The notes beneath the pieces are model-generated. The model saw nothing but the letters and a program-made list of their open reading frames with translations. It did not search any database and had not been told where the DNA came from. This document shows positions 23,027 to 34,756 of a DNA stretch of 64,000 nucleotides, in pieces. Location: contig NC_079971.1 of the NCBI RefSeq assembly GCF_029852145.1, positions 2,294,001-2,358,000 of the forward strand, written 5' to 3'. Position numbers and translations under genes: made by a program. How positions within the stretch are numbered: the first letter of the stretch is position 1; each line of letters starts with the position of its first letter. This stretch comes from Microplitis mediator (taxonomy: Eukaryota > Arthropoda > Insecta > Hymenoptera > Braconidae).

Positions 23027-23517
23027 CTGCCATTCTAATACATCGTATCCTACATTTGGGAAATTTTTCAGCAGACGATAAAAACGTTTCACGGTCGGCA
23101 AAGAAAATTATTTGTAATATGTTTACATTGGTATAACCTACAAATTTAATTTCATGTTTTTCATAAAATACAGGCATTTGTAGTGAATAAATAATTTTGA
23201 ATTACATGCTGTAAGAAGAGTCAAAAATTATGCATAATTACCTTCTTACTGATGTCGTTAATTACTTTCTTAAAATTAATTTAAAATTGAAAATGTTAAG
23301 CGTGACTGAACCTACGCGAATGTGGGATACAACATATTAGAATGGGGCGAAAGTCTGCGTGTGAGAGACGACATATTTGAATATTTATTTAAAAATACTA
23401 AATAAAGAATTTGACCTCTAAAATTTTGACATAAGCTGCACATTGTTACAATGATTCCATTTTTTAAGAAAAGTGAAAATGTCTAATTTTGTGGGATGCG
23501 ACGTATTAGAATGGCAG
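23027..23517. mobile_element. TIR element, CTGCCATTCTAATA family
   Basis: The left end CTGCCATTCTAATACATCG pairs with the right end CGTATTAGAATGGCAG, with TA on each side (23025-23026, 23518-23519). The arms continue with GTATCCTACA against TGTGGGATGCG. A third internal copy, TGTGGGATACAACATATTAG at about 23320, repeats the terminal word. Noncoding. Confidence 0.7.
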
Positions 23518-23552
23518 TATGAACTAGATTAGGAAATCAAAATTAAGATATA

Positions 23553-24295
23553 GGGGAGGGTGGGGCAGAGCAGCCCCCCTAAGCCAATTATTACTTTTTG
23601 TGGCTTTCAACCATAAGATCACTTTACTTTTGTCCTATTTCGAACAAATTTATGGACATTTTGCCAAAATTCTGAAAAAAAAAATTTTTTTTGTGGAGCA
23701 GAGCGGCCCCCCTTCAAAAAGTGATAAAAAATTTTTTTTTCGTTTTTTTTTTTTTTAAATTGTTTTCATCATTAAGAATGTATTTCTTTCTCTTGACAAC
23801 TATTTTTGGTTTTATATTACTCGAAAAAAATTTTTTAAGGTGTAATAAATCGTTCACTCTCGATTACCTTAATTACTAATTGTTATTTAATAAAAAAAAA
23901 ATCAATCCTATAATTTTACTTTATTTCAAAAATTTATCAACTAAAAAAAAAAATTTTATTTTTATAAATTTTTAGTGACCAAATTTGCCTCTTACATAGA
24001 GAAGCGGCCGAAAAATATGAAAAAATAATTTTTTCGGAAGTTTCGGCTGGTCCATTTTGCCCCAGGTGTTATGCGTAGGGCTAGAAATGTGGAATTATAA
24101 TAATTTTTTTTTAATTTGACGATAAAAATATGAAAAAATCACTTTTTCAAAATTTTGGGCTTGTCCATTTTGCCCCGAATGTCATGCGTAGGGGTACAAA
24201 TGCGCAAACATCGGATTTATAGTAATTAGTCGAAAAAAAAAAAATTTTTCTTTTTGATCAAAATTTCAGGGGGGCCGCTCTGCCTCACCCTCCCC
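23553..24295. mobile_element. TA-GGGGAGGG TIR element, GCAGAGC subtype
   Basis: Ends GGGGAGGGTGGGGCAGAGC and GCTCTGCCTCACCCTCCCC; TA on both sides (23551-23552, 24296-24297). The word GGAGCAGAGCGGCCCCCC is repeated inside at about 23695, and CATTTTGCCCC words recur near 24055 and 24170. It is a relative of the 18620 and 27686 copies with different internal sequence. Confidence 0.75.
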
Positions 24296-24297
24296 TA

Positions 24298-26815
24298 CTA
24301 TTCATTATTAACTCACGTGTGCGCAAACGCTTGGTTGGTTATTACATGTATGCATTATTGTTATTTGAATTTTGAATATGAAAAAATTTAATTTAAAATT
24401 TTTTTATTCTTGACATTATTATTTTAATAAAGTTCTATAAAGTTTATTGAGTTTTGTTTTTATTTTTCCTTTGTGCTCAAGAGTTTTCTTTTCATTTTAC
24501 TCTCGACTAAAAGTAGGATAAATTTTATAATATAGTACTATATAAAGTGTTAAAGTTTGTTTGACGCTCTTTAGTGGCATTTGTCATAACGGAAATAGCT
24601 TTTAAGATAATTTTGTTTTCAAATAAACAAAAATATTTAAAAACTTGTTTGTTTAATTTTCTTTATCAACTGTTTTAAATTACTCTTATACGCGATGTAT
24701 ATTTTATTATTAAATAAATCATCTGATAAAAAGTTGACAATGAAAAAATGCGTTGCAGTTCATGTAAGATTTTTTAAAGAAAATTATTTGTAAAATATAT
24801 AATCGAGAATTTTTATAGAATGTCGCTAAAAAAAGTTTACCGGTGTATTTAAATAAAAATAAAATAGAATTGGGTTAACAAAGTTTTGCGTGTAAAAATT
24901 CATACATTTTATCGAGAAAGATATTTGATATTCTGGTTCACATGTGTAAATTTAATAATAAAAATAAATAAAAATAAAAATAAAAGTTCTTTCAATCCAA
25001 GTCTTGAAGGAAAAAAGAGATATTGTATGTATGGAAATAAAACTGAATTTTTATTCGATTTGAGTAGAAAAAAAAATATAATTTATTTACATTTATATCA
25101 ATGCTTAGGATGATCAACTTGCCCCATCCGTTCTTTAGACCCTTTTATAAAAATGTAGTTCTAAATAAAGTTTAAAATGTTTTTTCCTTAAACTTTTTTT
25201 CATGTTTAAGTACTACGGGTTTTTCTACAGATTAAATAATTTTTGATAGTTTATTTTTGCGAATAATATTTTACTATAACTTCCCGCATGAAAAAACTTT
25301 ATATGTGAAAACATATATATAATAACATATAAAAACTATTTCTGAGGGATGTTACACGGGATGTATGTACGAGTGTGCGCGTGTGTTACCGTGTGTGTGC
25401 GTGTGTTATCAATTAAAATCGGTAACTGCTACCGATTATTTTTTTCAGTGTACATTATTTTTTAATTTATTCATTTTTTTTTCTCTATAACTTAAAAACC
25501 ATCCAAAAAAACTCGTTCAAAAATCTCAAAAAATTTTTTGTAACAAATTGAATTTCCTACAATTTAAATTTGCAACGTTTTTTTTTTTCATTAACAATCA
25601 AATGAGTTATAAATTCTGGTAAAATTTTTTTTTTTTAATTTTCGCAAGATTTTTTTGTTTTAAAATTATAATAAATTTTTGAATTAATCACTTTTTCAAC
25701 AGAAAAATAATAGTTTGTTTTCATTAAATTTGAACGCATAATAGATATAAATATACACATGTATATGTGTCAGAGCTAAAAAAAAAATTTCATGACAACC
25801 AGTGCGGTTTTTTTCTTTACGCCTGTCAGCATAACGTCGGGAAAACGGAAGCTGGAGGACCAACAATGACAAACACTGTACATAATACAACGTATTATAT
25901 ATTGTATAAATAGGGAATATACACACATATAATACGCATATATACAATGGTACAGCAACTCTCAACATCTCCTTGAGACTCGGATGTCATTCACCCGTTT
26001 TGACAGGGTTCACTGCATTATTGTTCATCTTTAACGATAGTGTGCTTCGTCAGCAATGATTATTTTATTCTTATTTTATTTACTATTAATACTCTTTTAC
26101 TTTTTGTATTATCAACCCTTTAAAAATAGTTTGCTGAATAAAAATTCATTTTTGTAAGTAAAAAGTACCACTACAATAAAGCGAATTTTTTACAGCGATA
26201 ATGAAATTTTATTATGCATTTAAATTGTATTGTTATGTATATATAGGTAATTCCTGAAGCTCTAATGTTAAAGTGTCCGAAGACTAAAGAGTACGATACG
26301 ATGATGGTACACTAGACAATTCCATTTAATTCAGTTGCACAAATGTCTTCACGACTCTCGAGTCATTTATTTAAACCGAATAAATTATTCCTGTAATCCT
26401 TTACGTATATTTTTTATCTACTCAACATTTTATTTTAGAAGAGTGTGATAACAGTCGACGCGACAGGGTTTAAATAAGTCGGAATTGTAAAAATATCTAT
26501 TCGGCAGCCAGAATGGAAGTAGATTTTTCACTAAAACAACTTTGAGCTCCAATAAATATCAATAAAATATAAAATCAATGAAAGTTGTTATAAAATAGTA
26601 AAAAATTTGTTGCTCATTGTATCAGAATTAACATCTTGGTAATAAAAATGATCTAGCTAGATATTTCTATTCAAAATTTATTCGAAAAAAAAGCAATAGT
26701 AGCGTTTTTCATTAATTTTTGAATTTTAAATTGCCGCCTTTTTTAAAAAGACCGACCAATTTCGCTAATCTTCAAACTTGATCACAAAAGAATCATATAA
26801 AATTTTGTAAACATT
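24298..26815. other. AT-rich spacer, one partial element
   Basis: CCCGCATGAAAAAACTTTAT at about 25284-25303 is the left end of the element family complete at 54012-55248; its right end was not found. GTGTGTGCGTGTG runs lie at 25370-25410. Open frames at 24886-25113 and 25696-25968 are low-complexity and not supported as genes. Confidence 0.45.
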
Positions 26816-27411
26816 CCCCGGGTCGACAAATTTGATCTGATTTTAGTCTAACTGGACTGCATTTGAACTAATTGGTCTGTTTTTGATCTTTTATAAAAAT
26901 TTTAAGCTGTTTTTAATCTGTTCCCGAGTCGAAGCTCAAATTATAGTTTAGTCCTCAAAAGCCTCAATTCCTTTGATGTTTTATATGCCGCCCAGAAAGT
27001 AACTCTAGTACTCAAAATCCTTAATGAGAACTATGAGGTCTAAATGCGAATCATTTATCGATTTTAAATTATAATTAAGTCCTCGAAATCCTCAACGAAT
27101 GAAAAGTTATACTTCGGACTTTGAAAAATTTTAGATAGAAAAGGGAGGGGAGAGATTACGTCGAATGAGACTTTTGAGGTTCAAATGCAGATAAAATTAT
27201 TCCTGTACGTTTCGAGAATTTTGAGGCTCTAATCCAGATCATGTTATTCCAGTTTGGTCCTCAAAGTGGTAAATTGGGTCGTAACTACTACTTTGAGGAC
27301 TAAACTAGGATAACTTTCTATACTGTTGTCAATCTTAAAATTCTAAATTGATCCTCAAAAACCTCATTGAGAACTTTGAGACTTAATTCCGAATTTGTTT
27401 TTTGACTCGGG
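26816..27411. mobile_element. TIR element, TTGAGGACTTAA words
   Basis: The left end CCCCGGGTCGACAAATTTGA pairs loosely with the right end TTTGTTTTTTGACTCGGG. The interior repeats GAGGACTTAA/TTAAGTCCTC-like words (CTCAAAATCCTCAACGA, ACTTTGAGGTCTAAAT) in both orientations. Noncoding. Confidence 0.6.
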
Positions 27412-27685
27412 TTATTTTAAAAAACAATTGCCTTACGGGCAGACAAAACTAGATTAATTCTTAAGTTCGTAATGTTTACATTTATCGACAATATTTCTTA
27501 AAAATGTTCAAAGTTCCAGAAAGGTTTATGTTTTGTTTACCATTTGCTTAGTGTCTTTTGGTTAAAAATGTCGGCAGTTAATGATAGTTTGACGACTTCA
27601 TTTTTTAGTTGGCTTAACTGAATAATTATAATAATTAATAAAAGTAATAAAATTGCTTTTAAAATGCCTAGAAATTTCTTATTTA

Positions 27686-28204
27686 GGGGAGGGAGGGGCA
27701 AAAGGGGGTACTTAAGGAAATACCAAGTCTTCAAGGACTCAAATACGCAAAATCTTTTTTTTTTTAATGATATTCAAAGTAAATAGAAGAAAATTTCAGT
27801 TACCGTTGAAAAAAAAAATTTTTCATTTCTGCGGGCAAAGTGGGGTACCCCCTAAAAAAGGTAAAAAAAAAAATTTTTTGGATTTTAAACGAATTTGATT
27901 AAGTTGAATTTTTTTTTAAAGTAATTTACATGAAGAAAAATTATATTTTACATGTTTATTGGATACAAAAGAAGAAAAAAAATTTTTAATAGTTTTTATC
28001 ATAAAACGAACGTCATTAATATTTTTCAACTGACAATCGATTTTTGAAAAAGTTTACCAAAAAAAATTCAAAGTAACGCTTAATTATATTTACAGAAGTG
28101 ATTTTGGAATGTTTAAAAACCATTTAAAATATAAAATTTTTTTTTATCAAATTTTGGGGGTACCCCGTTTTGCCTACCCTACCCTCTTTTGCGCCCCCTT
28201 CTCC
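27686..28204. mobile_element. TA-GGGGAGGG TIR element, copy 2
   Basis: A second full copy of the 18620-19128 element in the same orientation, with the same internal order and few differences by eye. TA flanks both ends (27684-27685, 28205-28206). Its right end carries extra CCTACCCTACCCTC sequence. Open frames on both strands here are by-products. Confidence 0.8.
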
Positions 28205-28206
28205 TA

Positions 28207-28599
28207 CTGGATACAATCAAAAAATATTTTGGCATTAGAAATCATCAAAATTCTTGCGACATCTTATTACGAAAGCGCATTAGCATTTTTCAAATATCAA
28301 GAAAATCAAAATAAATTTGTAAATCTAGATTATTATGATTATTATTTACATTTGTAAATGTCCGATTTTTTATCTAAAGGCGATTAGAAGTCGACTAAAA
28401 GTATAGTAAAAAAAGTCTGTTTTTGTCTCAAAAACAAATAAACACCCACTAATAATTACAACAATAGTCTGTTTTTAATCTAAAAACGACTAAAAACAGA
28501 ACATATATAATACGATAACAGTCTGATATTGACCTGGATAAGGAATAGTTCGACAAGAACCGATTAAATCCCCATATAAAATAAATACGATTTAAAAAC
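28207..28599. other. Spacer with GTCTGTTTTT words
   Basis: AGTCTGTTTTTG and related words (CTAAAAACGACTAAAAACAG) recur between 28375 and 28520, suggesting a worn word-repeat element without clear ends. Confidence 0.35.
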
Positions 28600-28800
28600 C
28601 TAAATTAAATAACAAATATTTGAATTTATCATTAACTTTGAAACAGATCTAACTTTGTGACCTGGGTCATTAGAAACTATAAAAAATAAATTGATGACAT
28701 TTTGACCATAATACTTAAAATCAATCAGATACTTCTCAATCTCTATTGAAACTGTAAAATTTATAGCAAAGAAAAGTAAATAAATTGCAGCTTTTTTCAT
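28600..28800 (-). CDS. Possible secreted or receptor first exon
   Basis: A minus-strand ATG frame of 66 codons. Residues 1-18 look like a signal peptide (MKKAAIYLLFFAINFTVS). They are followed by EIEKYLIDFKYYGQNVINLF, a helix-strand pattern of the kind seen at the start of insect ionotropic-receptor ectodomains. No TE structure overlaps it, and the same-strand receptor lies about 7 kb away. No following exon was identified, because the downstream side is occupied by the 27686-28204 element, so it may be a truncated paralogue. The receptor link rests on pattern only. Confidence 0.3.
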   Translation of the reverse strand: MKKAAIYLLFFAINFTVSIEIEKYLIDFKYYGQNVINLFFIVSNDPGHKVRSVSKLMINSNICYLI

Positions 28801-29739
28801 TAGCTGCGATGTTTTTTTTCACAAACGAAGTAGGTCACTCCATTTAAAATTCATCAAAGAAAACAGTTATGAAAATAGTTTTTATCGGATTTTTGAAAAT
28901 TTAAAATTGTCACCATTTCAACAATTACTGCCCGATTTTGTTCATATATTTCATTTACATTAAGGATATCGCACAGATGGAATGTGTTCATTACGATACG
29001 ATATGAGCAGTGGACGCTGTCATCATGTCAAAGCGCTTTATCTATATATATATATATGTATAGATATGAATTTTAATTATAACATTTTGTTGTACAGTAC
29101 AGTATTAAGTCTTTCGTATCCTGCAATTATTTTTCCTCTCAACAGTTTTCCCACTTGGTGGTCGAATCATCGACCGGCCTTTAACGGAGTTCCAATAATA
29201 ACTCAGCAATTCGCTACAGAACGTATATGAGAGATGGACGCTCTCCGAGAATAATAATAAATAATAAAAAAAATCCATAACATGACCACTAGTCGACACT
29301 ACAATAAAAAAAAATGTCAATAAAGTAAAAAAAAAAAAAAATAGGGTATTTTATATTTTTACTTTGTAAAAAGCTATTAATAAAAATGATTATCGAGTAA
29401 TTTAAATGTTATTTTCAAGATATTAAATGACTGTAATTATTTAATAATTATCTAATTTACCCTGATAGTCTGACATCGCGTAGTCACGTATTCCCTTGCG
29501 TTTTATTTGCGCAGTGTCGTCATCGCGTCAATATGTGATGATGTTTAATAACAATCAATACAATAATAACAGATTCTATCATATATGTGTATAATTATGA
29601 AATGTGTAATTGACATTGTCAATTTGAATCGTTGGTTATAGTTTTTTAACTTCCCGCTAAGAAAATTGAAAATTTTTAAAAATTCGTTTCTTTCAAAAAA
29701 CGTTTTTTTTCGAATATCTACAAAAAAATTGAATCAATC
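28801..29739. other. Spacer, no firm gene
   Basis: Bases 29100-29250 are GC-richer and open on both strands (29105-29230), but lack clear splice sites or a known protein. They could be a regulatory island or a fossil exon. Confidence 0.3.
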
Positions 29740-30479
29740 GATTTCAAAATCTAATCAGCTCTGGAAATCAATAAATGCGTCGATTGCCACCTTAACCGTC
29801 TCAATCGGTCAATTCGTTTGGGAGAAAAGGATTGAAAATTATTTCAATTCTTTTCAATCCCACGGAGGTTTTGGAAAGTTTTGAATGAAATTGAAATTTC
29901 GATCATTTGAATACTTTCTAATTCTTAAAATGGAATTCAAAAGTATTGAAAAGAATTCAATCTTTCATCATTTCAATACCTTCCAATATGGAATTATTTT
30001 GGTATTGAGAAGGATTCAAAAAGATTCAAAAATGTCAATTCATTTGAATCTTTTTCAATCCCACACGTGACTCGAAATGTGAAATTATTTTGTTATTGAA
30101 AAGTATTCAGAAAGATTGAAAATTTCAATTCATTTGAATCTTTTCTAATCCTGTACTCGATCCAAAATATCGGACTATTTTGGTATTGAGAAGGATTGAG
30201 AAAGATTCAAAAATTTCAATTCATTTTAATTCTTTTTAATCCCATGCGTGACTCTAAAATTCGAAACTTTTTTGGTATTGAAAAGTATTCAGAAAGATTA
30301 AGAACATCAATTCATTTGAATCTTTTCCAATTCCTCGGAAGTTTAGAAATTCTTATGTTATTTTGGGATTGAAAAGTATTAATTTTATGTCCAAATGGAA
30401 ACCTTTGGCCAAGAAAGTATTCAAAAGGATTCAATTCTCATCTTTTTCAATACTTTTCAATGAATATTTTTAATCAGGG
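29740..30479. repeat. Degenerate GATTGAAAAG word array
   Basis: Repeats of roughly 105-110 bp contain CAATTCATTTGAATCTTTT and GGTATTGAGAAGGATT in order, about five units between 29930 and 30370. The right edge ends TTTTTAATCAGGG then TA, the terminal motif of the 51124 and 30648 elements. This is probably the body of a large member of that family whose left end is lost. Confidence 0.6.
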
Positions 30480-30647
30480 TACGTTTTTTTTCGATAACAA
30501 CGGCATTCAAAAGTATTTTCGAGCTCGAAAAGCTCGAAAATGTATTTACAACAATATTTTCGAGCTCATGGAGCTCGATAACAGCGGGAAGTTTTAGGGC
30601 TGGCCCGCAGGGTCAACCGATAGACCGATTTTTTCAGCCGTTACATC

Positions 30648-30700
30648 CCCTGATTAAAAAAATGATTTGGAATGGAGCAAATCATATTTCTTAATCAGGG
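30648..30700. mobile_element. Minimal 53-bp hairpin element
   Basis: CCCTGATTAA at the left and TTAATCAGGG at the right, with a second inner pair, ATGATTTGG against CAAATCAT. It carries the same ends as 51124-51509 but almost no interior, so it is the smallest form of the family. Confidence 0.6.
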
Positions 30701-31323
30701 TCTGTCTTTTCTGATATTATAAGGCTCCACTTTACCATCAGATATTTTTTTTTCTTATTATGTCGTGACAAATCGACTTGCCAACTGTCATCCAATTAAC
30801 TAAATGAAAAAAAAAATAAATAAATAACGAATGCCTACATGTTTATTAAAAAAGAAAATTAATAATTAATTTTATTGCAATATGAGCGTTCGAGGCGTGC
30901 ACTTTTGGATTTTCCAAATTTTTTTTACACCTGTCGGTACCGGCAAGAAAATTAATTCATAACCCATCATACCCAGCAACCTCTGTACGTGAGAAAACAA
31001 TCAAATTTATCTTTAACCCAAATTGAAAATTAAAGCGGAACCCGTTCAACGACTGTCTGGAAATTGTTTGAGAAAATCAACAACATCTGAATTACAACTC
31101 TTGATAAAAAAAAACAGACGAGGGCATTTATTATTGCCCGAATACAACGGTATGTATAACTAATTAAGATTAATTTTTATTATTCGTTTATTTAATGGTC
31201 AAACTACAATCGCCTATATGTATTTTGTTGATAATTTATATTCCGCAAAATATTCAGGTACAGAGTTGAATCAGTGCACCGAAATCTAAAAAATGCTGAT
31301 CATAGGTACATACCTATCGCATC
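30701..31323. other. Unique spacer
   Basis: Less repetitive than its neighbours. No exon is called; it may hold upstream sequence for the small frame at 31324. Confidence 0.35.
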
Positions 31324-31578
31324 ATGAATATACATAAAATGGTGAGCAGTTTAACTCCTGTAATAAATGAACGCAAAAACATAATAAAAAAATTAGACAA
31401 GGTATCAAACCATGACGAATTGATAGATTTGATTGGAGAATCACTGTACCAGCTATCGGCGCTGGGCCTACTCTCAGTTAGCCATTTGGATGTCATAGAT
31501 CCAAACGATTTCGATCGAAATGGATTTGTTAGGATATTAGTTTCTTTTAACTATACTGAGAAAAAAATTTTCTTTTGA
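31324..31578 (+). CDS. Small predicted protein, 84 aa, unrecognised
   Basis: A plus-strand ATG frame. A second in-frame ATG five codons on, in the context AAAATGG, is an equally likely start. The sequence is balanced rather than low-complexity. It has a predicted helical KKLDKVSNHDELIDLIGESL stretch followed by SALGLLSVSHLDVIDPNDFD, and it stops just after EKKIFF. Two AATAAA-like signals follow within about 100 bases (31647-31675). It has no signal peptide, membrane segment or cysteine motif. It could be a single-exon small gene, one exon of a larger gene, or a gene relic. No family recognised. Confidence 0.35.
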   Translation: MNIHKMVSSLTPVINERKNIIKKLDKVSNHDELIDLIGESLYQLSALGLLSVSHLDVIDPNDFDRNGFVRILVSFNYTEKKIFF

Positions 31579-31925
31579 CAATTAAATTTTAGTTTTAAAA
31601 ACAAAATGATTTGATTGCCCATTGCCAATCATATATGTAACAATCAAATAAATGCATGTTTAGAAAAATAAATTATTTTCTGGACACGTACTTTTTTTTT
31701 GTACCATGTTTTTTTGACAAAAATTGTTCAAGGAAACATTAATATTATATATTCAAGTCACTCTGCTAATTTATAGCGGGTAACCCGTTTCATAAATGCT
31801 TTAAGTTGGGAATATAATAACTCTGAAATAAGTTTCTTACCAGGGACACTACAAGTGGTGGGCGCGATCTAGTGGCGAGCACTGAACTACTCGCGCTGTT
31901 GTTGGCTAGCATCAAGACTCAACTA

Positions 31926-32438
31926 AGGGTGCGTTCCACTAAGCGTTCCACTAAAAGTTTTCGATCTTATGACTTTTCCAGCGGAACTATCAGACTTATC
32001 ACAAAATGTTATAGAGTATTTTTTGTTGACAATTTTATTCTCTACAAATTATTATCAGTAAAGTTTTTTCAAATTTCGCATTGTTTTCTAGTTATTTTAA
32101 TTTCAATGTCGAGTTCTTGAAATCGATCAGAACACTACTTTTTTAAGAGCTCGACATTAAAATTAAAATAACTAGAAAACAATGCGGAATTTGAAAAAAC
32201 TTTACTGATAATAATTTGTAGAGAATAAAATTTTCAACAAAAAATACTCTATAACATTTTGTGATAAGTCTGGAAGTTTCGCCGGAAAAGTAAAAAGATC
32301 GAAAACTTTACTTCGAGCTCTAATAACTTTTGAACAGATAGATTTTTTTTCTTGCGCGAAAATTTTTTTTTTGTGTTGAACTATGACTTTTTCCACATGC
32401 ACTTAAAAAAAAAATGTTGCTCCGAAATGACGCACCCT
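31926..32438. mobile_element. Foldback element, TA-GGGTG family
   Basis: Ends AGGGTGCGTTCC and ATGACGCACCC, with TA adjacent on both sides. The arms (about 31968-32126 and 32137-32320) are inverted copies matching almost throughout, including TAACTAGAAAACAATGC on one arm against GCATTGTTTTCTAGTTA on the other, with a spacer near 32127-32136. Transcription would give a long hairpin RNA. Confidence 0.75.
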
Positions 32439-33076
32439 AATGTATATATATGTAACAAAATCATTATTTTTCTGGTTGAAAGCTGACCCTCCTCAAAAAA
32501 ATCTCCTTGATTTTTTTTTTATTAAAAACTTTTTCAAACCAAAAAAATTGAAACAGACTGATGTTTAAATCAACATTTGTTTTCCATTTATAACTTATAT
32601 ATTATATATAATAGCAAAGCTTTCATGTCTTTTTTTACTATCTTTCAATTAAATTTCTCTTTCTCCACTGAAGCGCCGTAGCATCGTGGCTTTTATTGAA
32701 ATAGTTTTGCGACCAATATTGTGGTCTGTATCAACTCGTTCTCTTATTAAGACTCTCAAAAACAAATTCCATCTTGGTCTGAGATTCCATCAACCTCAAG
32801 CTTTGCAAACGATTTATTCTACCGCAATTACTTTCTGTCGTGATTAATTCTTAAACTTTCCCTTCTTATTTCTACTTACTCGACATCAAGTTTTCCGACT
32901 CGTAAACAAACAAATTGTTTACTAAGTACGACAAAGTCACTCGTCAAATAGAATAATGAATGAAAAAAATTATGAAAAAAATCCGCTTAATGTTTTTTCA
33001 TGAAAATAATTCAAAATTAATTATCAAAACCGAAGTAGAATCATAGAGTTCAAGTATTAAATTGATGACCTACAAT

Positions 33077-33123
<47 letters not shown>

Positions 33124-34092
33124 TGTTTGTTCAATCACGGAATCAGATAGAAAAATAGTTTCTCTTTTAAAATAGTTATTTTTCCGCACATTATACCGGA
33201 TATAACTTCAATCCATATGTACATATATATATATGTGGATTTCAAATAAAATATTATTTTTCACTCCGATTGATTTTACTTAGACATAAAAATGTTGAAA
33301 GCGTTCAGATGAAAAGCCATTATACTCCCAAAATAAATAAACAGTAAAAGAATAAAAAAAAAAAAACTGTATCAGTGAAAAAGTAAATAAACATGCGAGT
33401 AATAAATATACGAATTTTTTCCGTATTCACAAAACATTTGTATCATGTAAATATTTTCTTTATTTTTTTAAGGATATCATTTGAACTTTTTACAACATAA
33501 ACGGATGTCAAATTTATTATTTCTGCAGACACTGAACGTGAAATTTCGATGCTGGTATCATGAAAAAAATTTAATATGACGACCAATCCTAAACTAGTTG
33601 ATCAACTCTGCTGATTTACTGCATGTTCAAGTTAATTTATTCATATAATAGAGTAGAGGTGCCGCTTTTGGCAATTTTTGGACACTTGAAAAATTTAGAT
33701 AAAATAATTTGTCAGATATGCAATGACACATTTATTATCAAAATGTGTTCAAAAATACTTTCATCACACTATTGTAGAAAAGAATTTTTTTTCATACCTT
33801 TGCATGCATTAAAATAAAGTATTAAATGTTCTAAAATAGAACAGTGGCCACAAATGCTACTTCTACCCTAAGTGTACCAAGTTTTGTTAGGATCAGTTGA
33901 GAATTCTGAGTGCTATTGATGCCACAAGGCGTGTTATACCATATATATATAAACTTTTGAACCCTCAAAGTATTTTTAGAACCTTCTTGACTAATTAAGA
34001 CAACATTATATTGCAATCCCACCACGAGAGCAAATACAATATCACGGAGAAAAAAATATTATTGAGTAACCTAGACAAAAATATTATACATA
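32439..34092. other. AT-rich spacer
   Basis: Holds an AT microsatellite at 33079-33116 and smaller ATATAT groups. No gene supported; frames at 33623-33817 and 33831-34025 show no signature. Confidence 0.4.
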
Positions 34093-34160
34093 CTCTCTAA
34101 ATCTGAAACAGTGAAAACCACTGAAAAGTAGTGTATATACACTGTTTCAGATTTAGAGAG
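34093..34160. mobile_element. 68-bp CTCTCTAAA hairpin element
   Basis: The left arm CTCTCTAAATCTGAAACAG is perfectly inverted at the right (CTGTTTCAGATTTAGAGAG), with TA on both sides (34091-34092, 34161-34162). It shares its terminal CTCTCTAAA with the 863-bp element at 54163-55025 but has a different interior. Confidence 0.8.
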
Positions 34161-34281
34161 TATACTAGATATGGAATTGATTTTTATCAAAAAAAATTTT
34201 TTTTAGTTCCTTTCTTTAGCATAAAAGGCGGATTTTTTAAAATGGAGTGAGACAGTTTGCTAATTTGAATATCGACATCTA

Positions 34282-34754
34282 CACAGAAAAAACAGATATC
34301 TTGAGTCAAGAAAATATTTTTGAAGACAAACGTTTTCGGGAACCAAGTCAAGATTTTCTTGAGCCAAGAGAATTCGTCTTGGTTGGAGAAGATTTCTACT
34401 TTATCTGAGAAAATTTAGGTCTCCAAAAAAATTTTCTTGAATCAAGAATATTTACCTTCAGTCGAGAATTTTTTTTTTTTGTGTGTGTATTACTTCGATT
34501 ATTATACCGATCGCTCCCTTTACGATGCAGACCCAGAAAAAAAAAATTTTTGTAGTGTAAGAAATATTTCGCATTATGAACTGAACACAAAAAATTTCTG
34601 AGGAGCACGAAAAATTTATTGACGCAAGAAATTTTTTCTTGTCCCAAATAAATTTGTTCTCGCCCCAAAAAAATTTATGTTTTCAATTCATAATTCAAAA
34701 AATTTCTTGGGTCGAGTAAAAATTTTTTGAGTCAAGAAATCCTTTTTTTTTGTG
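34282..34754. mobile_element. TIR element, CTTGAGTCAAGA words
   Basis: Ends CACAGAAAAAACAGA and TTTTTTTTTGTG; TA on both sides (34280-34281, 34755-34756). The interior is words of the type TCTTGAGTCAAGAAAAT and AAATTTTCTTGAATCAAG in both orientations. GTGTGTGTATTACTTCGATT to ACCCAGAAAAAAA (about 34480-34550) interrupts it and may be a second, nested piece. Related words recur at about 57860-58020. Confidence 0.65.
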
Positions 34755-34756
34755 TA

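Noticed and set aside
28109..28357. 82-codon plus-strand frame at the end of a GGGGAGGG element
   Set aside because: The start and half of its length are element sequence present at 18620-19128; no protein signature.
29460..29470. TA then CCCTGATAG as the left end of the 30479 element
   Set aside because: The following 250 bases lack the family words, so the match is too short to define an end.
29666..30070. Two adjacent plus-strand frames with FQSHGG/LFQSHT-like ends
   Set aside because: They arise from the GATTGAAAAG word array, whose unit lacks stops in this frame.
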